Source of the DNA: Liolophura sinensis
Lineage: Eukaryota; Mollusca; Polyplacophora; Chitonida; Chitonidae
DNA: 64,000 nt
Assembly (NCBI RefSeq): GCF_032854445.1
Contig: NC_088302.1
Span: 46,168,645 to 46,232,644 of the forward strand
Direction: 5' to 3'
Below the pieces are notes generated by a model. It was not told where the DNA came from and ran no database searches. It saw only the letters and a program-made list of their open reading frames with translations. Both the position numbers and the translations under genes were made by a program. Positions 10,263 to 64,000 of the stretch are shown one piece after another (within the stretch, counting starts at the first letter, position 1; each line of letters starts with the position of its first letter).

Positions 10263-13200
10263 CCTTTCGCTTCACATCACTGCCAAAAAAAAGACACGCT
10301 CGAGCTTTGGAGCATGTGAGATGCACGCATGCTTGTTTAGGATTAGTCTCATTACTTGTGTCCTCCCGGGGAACTATTTAATTAGCATTCATCAATAAAA
10401 TTGTTTAGGTGTTTTTTATAATCATGTTGCACTTTCTCCAGATAAAGAGAGTGCATGTGTAACCTATAAAGTATTGTTGAGATGGATGGTTTGTGTTTTC
10501 CTGACTCATCAGTGACCCCAGTGACCTCGGTGTTGTTCATGATTTCTGTACAATTTACTATTGGTGGCAGGGATGTAAGTCGGAAGGTAGAGACCACGCA
10601 TGCGCTGTGGGGAGTATGGTGGAACAAGGGCAATACATGTATCAGGAATAAAATACAGCGATAAAACGACAAAAATACCTAACTTAGAAGAATAAGCTTC
10701 AAAGCACAATCTGATCGAAAATTCCCTGAATTTCAGCTTAACATTGGTGAGGGACCATATGACAAAGCCGTGCACTAAATTATATAGAAATTCACCATTG
10801 CGGTGAACACGAGAAAATGCGCCATTGTCGTTACTTAGTACCTATTATTTCTGTCATTGTGCTGGAAATGCGGTTTTATGTACTGCCTGGGACAGAACTC
10901 AATTGCCGTGATTGTGATCCCCGAGGGTGCAGTATGTCACATACCCCCAGTATACCTCCCCACCTGTCAGTTACCCGCCTTTCGAGGTAAGGAATGCTTT
11001 GCTCACTGACCCAGCCTTTGACGTAATGACACCAACAGCATTAAATTCTCCGTATACTAGCTTCTGTACAAAGTATTCAGTTTGAAGTCTTTCTTTGCTA
11101 TATGCAAACAATAATGCACTATAATGCCATAGTATCAAGACACAAATTAGTTCCACAGTAAAACAACCTGACAGTACGTGACCATATCGACACCAAAATA
11201 ATTCCATCCTCCACATAACGGAAGGATATATGTCCAGGCCATTTCGTATTTTTCTGGAAGGTCAGCTCAACACAGTGAGTCTTTGTGAGTTGATGATCGT
11301 AGTGTATAATCAAAGGCGAAATGAGAGGCATGTTTGGAGATGGTTTCGCTATTTGCATTTGTCATCAGCTATAGAAATAAAGCGATTAAGGACAACGATT
11401 TTGTTCAATCTAGAATTGTTGTGAGATGAAGTGGGATATATGTGTCATGGTTCTGACAATCCTTATTATTTATTTATTCACATTTTCACTTATGTGACGG
11501 CGGGAGGAGGGGGGACCATCTCCTATTGGCAGGTGCCCGCAGTCGAAGGGGCAAGAGCTGGATAAGGCTACAATATGCGACCTCACTGGATAAGGACCAA
11601 TCATAAAGCACAGCGTTTTGATGACTGCGACAACTATATAGGGCTTTCTGATCGTCTACATGGATTAAGAATATTAAAGAACTAAAACCCCACAGAACCC
11701 ACAATGAATGATCCTTTCACGCGGCTCATCAGCTGACACACATATTAACCTTAAGCGGGTGCCGATACGCACCAAAATGTACCAAAGGAAGACTTTGGTA
11801 AACTCATGAAGTAAGTCGGGTTACATGTTAGCGAGATGGAGTTATGGACTTTCAATAATGTCTAGACGCACATATCGTAGATATTATTTCTTTGACTATA
11901 TTTATTCATTTTTTTTATTGATTAACGCCATAAAGAGGAGGTTTTCATAAGCCAAATGAATATTATGTATCGAGGTCAGTTTTCTGGACAGAAGGAACCA
12001 CCGACTAACTTTCCCACATGTGAAGTATACATCACGTCCTCCATCTTTGACACCCTGTAATTTATGCTGGGGGTGTGTTGCCTCTCAGCCAATGAGAGTG
12101 GTTAAAACTGCCGGCTTGTTCGTGTAAACTCTGAACCTTCGCCCAACATTCCGGTTTCCCGATCGTCAAGCGGATAAACGAACTGCCCTGTTCGCTACCT
12201 TCTACCGCAAATGTACGACCCTTGTTTCGACGGCAATTCTCCTCCTAACACAGAGGGTTTCAGGACTAGTTCTTAAGCAAAATGAAGTCGCCCACAGCGG
12301 ATTTTGGCGCTGACTTTATTTACAATTTATCAACTTGAGGTACATATTACATGTAGAATTTTTTATGGCATGCACCTCTTCTCCTTTAACTCAAAACTTG
12401 AAATTCCTATCAAACAATCTGGAAATTTCTAGTTTGTTTATTTTCTCTTTGCATTTAATATCATGACAGTGTCTCCTTGTAGCTGGCCGAACCCAATGTT
12501 GACACATATATAATGCTGCCTCATCGCAATTCCATTTCGATGACATCTCACATGGTGCCCCAGCCCAGTCTTATTATATTGACTCACTCATCTATTGCAT
12601 TATGCTGATCGTGAAACCGGGAAAGTAACACCATTGGAGTTTTTAAACACTTAGCTGTGCTTTGCTTTCAAAGTGGCCGGCCTTACACCTGGACCACTGT
12701 GGTGCGAGGGATGAGATCTATATAACCTATTATTTAATATTCAAGAAAATCAGGATAACTTGATGCTTTTCCGCGCAAGTTGGTATATGACTTAAAGCCA
12801 TGGCTCACGAAAGGTTTCGGTTTTATATATGTGCCTTAAAGCAGTTTGGCAATGGCTCCATAGTTAATATAGATTTTATTCCATTTTGCAAGATTGTACA
12901 TGGAATAACTCAGCCATTTTATAATTGCAACAATTGCGATGTTAACAAAGGCTATCGGTATTCACACAAGAAAAATAATTAGTACACCGATTTATAGGGT
13001 TTAAATGTCGCATGTTTTTAAAAGCGATCTATATTCGTGAGCTTGATTTTATGATGTTTTTTTCATCATTTATTGTTTCCTGTCCGCTATCATTCTCTGT
13101 TTTCTGTCTGTCGTTTTTCTCAGTTTTCTTTCTGCTGCTTTTCGCGGCACACTTTTGGACAGGGTCAGAACCCCTATGGAAGACTGTCTGATAGCTTTTA

Positions 13201-15189
13201 TATGTACGGGAATTGATCTAGACCTGTATCGCAGTCGTTAGTGATTCAATTAAACAGATATCACCGTTAATTCGTCGGAACTGACAGAGGTGGATTCTGA
13301 TGGCTTAAACTGGTGGTTTTCATTGATTTCAAGTCGTCTTCGTCTGTCCATGTGTCGGGGATTGGGTAACTCTCTCTCTCTCTCTCTCAACAACTCTTAT
13401 AACATCAGGATAAATGTTAAGAAGGATTCCGCCTCGATACGATCAACAGGAGAGAAAAACGATGTAAGATTGTTGGCACATTGGAATCTAAGATGTTCAC
13501 ATCGCGTCTTCAGCAAGCAAGGCATCGTGTTTCGTAATGGCTTAACACGGGGAGGCTGATGTCTTCTTGGGCTGAGGAAGCGAGCGTTGCAATTAATGTA
13601 ATGAGTAGATCATGCAAGACATAAAAGCAAGACCTATATGCACCAAGGGTTGCACCGATCCTTGCAGCGCACTTCAAACGCTGATAAATTATACCCTGGT
13701 AAACTTTGGTAGCCTTCTTGAGTGATTAAAGACATTCGATCCAGATGCCTCTATTTTCATTCCTCCGCTTAGACGCGTTATCGGGCTGATTTGGCGAAAT
13801 CAAACGCCATCTGATCCGCCATCAAGCCGTGACCCAGTCGTCTGAACCACTACCGGGACGTGACACCCTATCTGACGACTGTCGTGGCCGTATCATCGCC
13901 GGTCAGGACACCGTGATGATTTGTATCAAACAAGCAGCGCTTCTTTCTCCAGTCTACCCAGTATTCATGTTCGACTCCGCCAATCAATCTGTTCAACCGT
14001 CTGCTTCAACTTTGACTTGCGTGTATTTTCAACCATGGATACTTTCTCTTCAATTAAACTAATAGACTCCAGTGGAGTGATTACGTGAGTAAAAACGACG
14101 AGGGTTTCGCGACTTTTGTCGGAACTCGGCCGACAGATTCAACCGGTGTCTTCTGAGAACGGCTTCTGGACGATGAACGCTTTTAGCCTGGTTAGCTTCC
14201 TGATTATGCTTCTCTTGTCTTCGTGCCACAGAGCTCTTGGGCCGATAGAGCCGCGTGGTTTCCGATACATGTAGCTCTGCCCAGCCAGCTGATAGAGACA
14301 AAACATAGGCGGGAAGAATAGCAAAGTCAAAACGATAAATGATCCCATAGCAATCAGTGGTTATTATAGCATTTTACTCCCAGTGCACATCAAAGACTAC
14401 CGGCCGTATTGTCACTGAGGACGGTTAAGCTTGCCGAGTTGCAGCCAGGGCCGATCAGTTTCCATAGAATATTGAATCACTGGGGCAGATATCATTAACG
14501 GGTACAAGGCGAACATTTACCAGGGGCATCCTCTGCCTGTCCCTCCCGGGGCAGCCATCCAAGGGCACGGCTTGTCCGTAATATCTGATTATCTCCGCAC
14601 AACATTCAAAGATTTTAGCGTCTCCGACCTCCGACATTTCCTTCTATGACGCTAAGAGAGGCAGTCATTTGTCCCAGCGCAGACTAGAATGGGTACGCTG
14701 TCATCGACAGCTTCATAATTGTGGATAAGAGTTGGGATCGAAGGTCCTACAGACTGAATAAACGGCTAGTCGACGCATAAAAGACACTTTCGCCAGCGCC
14801 GCAAGGTAGGTTTAGTCCAAAGCTTTCTCTCTTGGCAGCTCTTTTCCATCAGCTTTTAAGTCGGTTACTTCCTTAAAAGATATTCTTTGCCTAAGTAAAT
14901 TAATTAGTAACTTCGCCACTGGCGATTCCTCCTTACCGTTATCGGACAAAACGATTAACTGTTCGCATAAAGTGACGAATTTGCTCGTCGCGTCTCAAGA
15001 CATGTGAGTCTATACCGTTCTTTACTGTGTCGATGAATGTGCTGTTCGAAGTAGACAATTCACTCTGTTACTCTTAATCCACCGAATGGCTGATCCATTG
15101 ATTGATTTACTAATTGGGTTTTGTGAATGAATTTTTGACCACCTGGTGTACTTATTGGTCGATTAAGTGTTAACTTTACCAAGTTAATA
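10263..15189. other. Intergenic, no supported gene
   Basis: It contains a (CT)n run at 13370-13388 and a truncated reversed SINE tail at about 11463-11515 (TTATTTATTTATTCACATTT then CACTTATGTGACGGCGGGAGG). The stretches 12060-12280 and 13760-14060 are somewhat richer in CpG but hold only short unrecognised frames. Confidence 0.45.
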
Positions 15190-15372
15190 TAGCGCAGCAC
15201 AATGGCTCAGGCGCCAATGGGATCGCTGTGACTTCGAGTCTAACGTGCGGATGGTCGTGGATTTGCCCCGGGCTCTGCCGCTTTCCTCCCATAATAATGC
15301 TCACATCCGTCGTATAAGTGAAATATTCTTGAGTACAGCGTGAAATAGCAGTCAAAAATAAATAAATAATTA
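15190..15372 (+). mobile_element. SINE copy with internal deletion, plus
   Basis: It retains part of the tRNA-like head (CGCTGTGACTTCGAGTC), then GTGCGGATGGTCGTGG, CCCCGGGCTCTGCC, GTCGTATAAGTGAAATATTC, TTGAGTACAGCGTGAAAT and an AAATAAATAAAT tail. The segment between head and body is missing. Confidence 0.8.
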
Positions 15373-16559
15373 ATAGACTGAATACTTGGAAAATCGATTT
15401 ATGTATGCATTAGTCCACGGACTACATTTACTGACTGATATGTTTATTAATCCAACCATCTGCTTATCAGACATTTTAACATGTAAAATACATTCAGGGA
15501 TAGTTTTAACTAATGTATATTTGCAAAGCTATACAATCGGTATGTGTCATATGAAACATATCTTTCTTGATAATGTTTAATTATAGTGGCTCGGTATTTA
15601 AACAGAAAGACAGAAAGATTGGTTTTCCACCCATGGAAATGACCGCGATTTTGCCCATGAATTCTTGACTGTTTCGAATTTATGACAAAAATAAATAAAT
15701 AAATTAGTGAACAAAGTGGCATATAAATGTCAGTTCTAAAGCAAGTAAAGAATAGGGTGTACAATGTATTCAAGTGGAAGCTTATATCACCTGAAGTATT
15801 TATGATTAACATCCCGGATATCTAATTATGTAGGGCTATACACTATGCACTCCTCAGTGGACTAATAAATTATTTCTAAACCACATTTGAACTAGAGTTT
15901 AAAGACAAAGACCCCATCTGGAGGCTGATGAAAACACAATTACGACAAATAAATTTGATTTAAATGAGACCATGTCTATAGGGCGCGTGTCAGTGGCAAG
16001 GGCGGTTTGATTACCTTATAGAGCGTGATTGTATTATTCAATGGGATTAAGGTGAGTGTTTTTAAACACCTTATAACCACATTACGACCAATCTGTATCA
16101 CCGTGAGAAAAGCTGGCCTTGGTCATTCCAGTGCTGTTTATATTGAATTATTATAATTGGGTTAGTGGATGGTATAAGTACTTGTAGGGACGGAATGTAT
16201 ATATATATATATATATAGCCTACTAAAACTATCACCTAAAGTAACTAGGAATTGAACGCGTTGCATGCTGATTTGTTATATAGAGATCTCGTCACGCTTT
16301 AATATAGATGTACATTCGTGTATCAAGCGGCCTGATAATTTCAACACGTAAGGCCATTTTCAAAGTAAGTGATCAACGACTACTGGACTGTATGGCACGA
16401 TGCAATGAAATATTTGTTAAAGAGAAACAAAAACACACGTAGGTATGACGTTTTCGATTCATGACAGGGACTGACTATTCGTAACCGTCAGATTTGTTTG
16501 CTAGGCTTTTATACCCGCTAAATGTAATATCGATTGTTGAGATAGAGACTTTGTAATTT
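15373..16559. other. Intergenic, nothing but an (AT)n run
   Basis: An (AT)n microsatellite lies at 16199-16216. No gene or mobile element was recognised. Confidence 0.5.
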
Positions 16560-17016
16560 TCAAATGAGCGAGTCACGAACGTATGCTTTTGAATTCACCG
16601 ACTGTTGTCAGCAATCGCACGGGTTTTGTGGTCATATTTGTGAGTGTACTTGGAAATCTCTTTCTCGTGTTCCGACGTGATCAAAACCCAGGCCAACCTC
16701 AATTGTCTTCTTGTAGAGCGGATCTGCCTCAGCCGGCGCATCACAGGACGGCTCGGAAGGAGCCCTGGGTTTCAGTTAGTGACACAGGCAGAGAATCACT
16801 TCAGTTCTCATCGATCTCGAGATCTGGGCACGTGAACGGGACGATCAGCAAGCGGTGCGTGGGAGAAAAGTCAGTCAAGTGAGAAGAGTACGGAGAGCGA
16901 ACGGCCACTACCAACAAGTCAATGGTACCACGGATAACCCGTTTTCAAAGATATCTGAATCGTGACTGATAACTCAAAACAGGGACAAACTGTACAACAC
17001 TGTCATCGACAACAAC
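16560..17016 (+). promoter_or_regulatory. Probable 5' untranslated region and promoter-proximal DNA
   Basis: The stretch before the start codon is richer in G+C and CpG than its surroundings (most clearly about 16680-16960), as expected of a transcript leader. There is a TTTATA at about 16508 but no convincing TATA box to initiator spacing. A 99-codon open frame at 16583-16882 runs through it but shows no recognisable protein and ends before the start codon, so I treat it as noncoding. The transcription start is not determined. Confidence 0.4.
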
Positions 17017-63584
<46,568 letters not shown>

Positions 63585-64000
63585 GTGAGGCACGATGTCA
63601 AACCATTACCGCCATGAACTTAACTATCATCATCATCGTCATCGTTATAATAACCATTTTCTCCATACAGTGTAGTACTCACTGTCATTACCTTACCATG
63701 ATCGCCATACCATCATCACTGTTATCACCAAACCACCATCATTGTGATCACAAAATCATCATCCCGTGGCCGAGGGATTAGCACGCAACGACCCAGGAGC
63801 CTCTCACCAATGCGGCAGCTGTGAGTTCAAATCCAGCTCGTGCTGGCTTAATCTCCGGCCGTACGTGGGAAGGTTTTCCAACAACCTTCGAATGATCGTG
63901 GGATTCCCCCCTGGCTCGGCCCGGTTTCCTCCAACCATAATGCTGCCCGCCGTTGTATAAGTGGAATATTCTTGAGTGCAGCGTAAAACATCAATCAAAT
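63585..64000 (+). other. Start of intron 15: imperfect ATC/ACC repeats then a SINE
   Basis: After donor gtgagg, 63625-63765 is a loose trinucleotide-like repeat (ATCATC, ACCATC). A SINE then runs to the window end. Confidence 0.65.
63762..64000 (+). mobile_element. SINE, nearly full length, cut by the window end, plus
   Basis: Head CCGTGGCCGAGGGATTAGCA, box B-like GAGTTCAAATCC, body GTTTCCTCCAACCATAATGC and GTTGTATAAGTGGAATATTC, ending AACATCAATCAAAT at the last base. It appears moderately diverged. Confidence 0.88.

Noticed and set aside
16583-16882. 99-codon frame ahead of the main gene as an upstream coding exon
   Set aside because: No recognisable domain; it lies where the 5' untranslated region is expected and does not connect in frame with the start codon.

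Overview
The window looks like nuclear DNA of an invertebrate animal, most likely a lophotrochozoan and probably a mollusc. It is AT-rich and gene-poor, with long introns, GT-AG splice sites, many simple repeats, and many copies of a tRNA-headed SINE whose tail ends in an (AAAT)n run. The species cannot be fixed from the sequence alone. Nothing points to bacterial, organellar or viral DNA.

One gene is well supported. It lies on the + strand, starts at 17017 and leaves the window after 63584. I assembled 15 coding exons by hand. Every exon has AG/GT borders and every junction keeps the reading phase, giving 636 complete codons with no stop. The predicted protein is secreted and cysteine-rich: a signal peptide, a first module (a CVFP...RYTC domain followed by a CPVTGGF domain), a ShK-type six-cysteine domain in a single phase 1-1 exon, and a second module with the same plan. 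The two modules even share a 65-nt exon with the same phases (exons 3 and 11). The domains resemble the uncharacterised metazoan families that I recall as Pfam DUF7042-DUF7045; no function is known to me.

Layout: 1-16.6 kb is intergenic and repeat-bearing. It holds a 26-bp minisatellite of about 65 units at 1.68-3.74 kb interrupted by a SINE-like insert, a fresh 121-bp x 3 tandem repeat at 8.9 kb, and a degenerate ~55-bp tandem at 10 kb. The likely 5' untranslated region is about 16.6-17.0 kb. Introns 1 and 2 (10.5 and 12.9 kb) and intron 3 (5.1 kb) hold most of the mobile DNA. Exons 4-13 are clustered at 46-57.2 kb, intron 13 is 4.9 kb, and exons 14-15 lie at 62-63.6 kb.

The most notable points are the duplicated two-module architecture around a ShK domain, a SINE whose target-site duplication copied the exon 2 splice donor, a minisatellite open in all three forward frames, a foldback built from tRNA-Leu-like SINE heads, and an unnamed ~115-bp repeat family present four times. 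No other protein gene could be supported; the remaining open frames are short and unrecognised.
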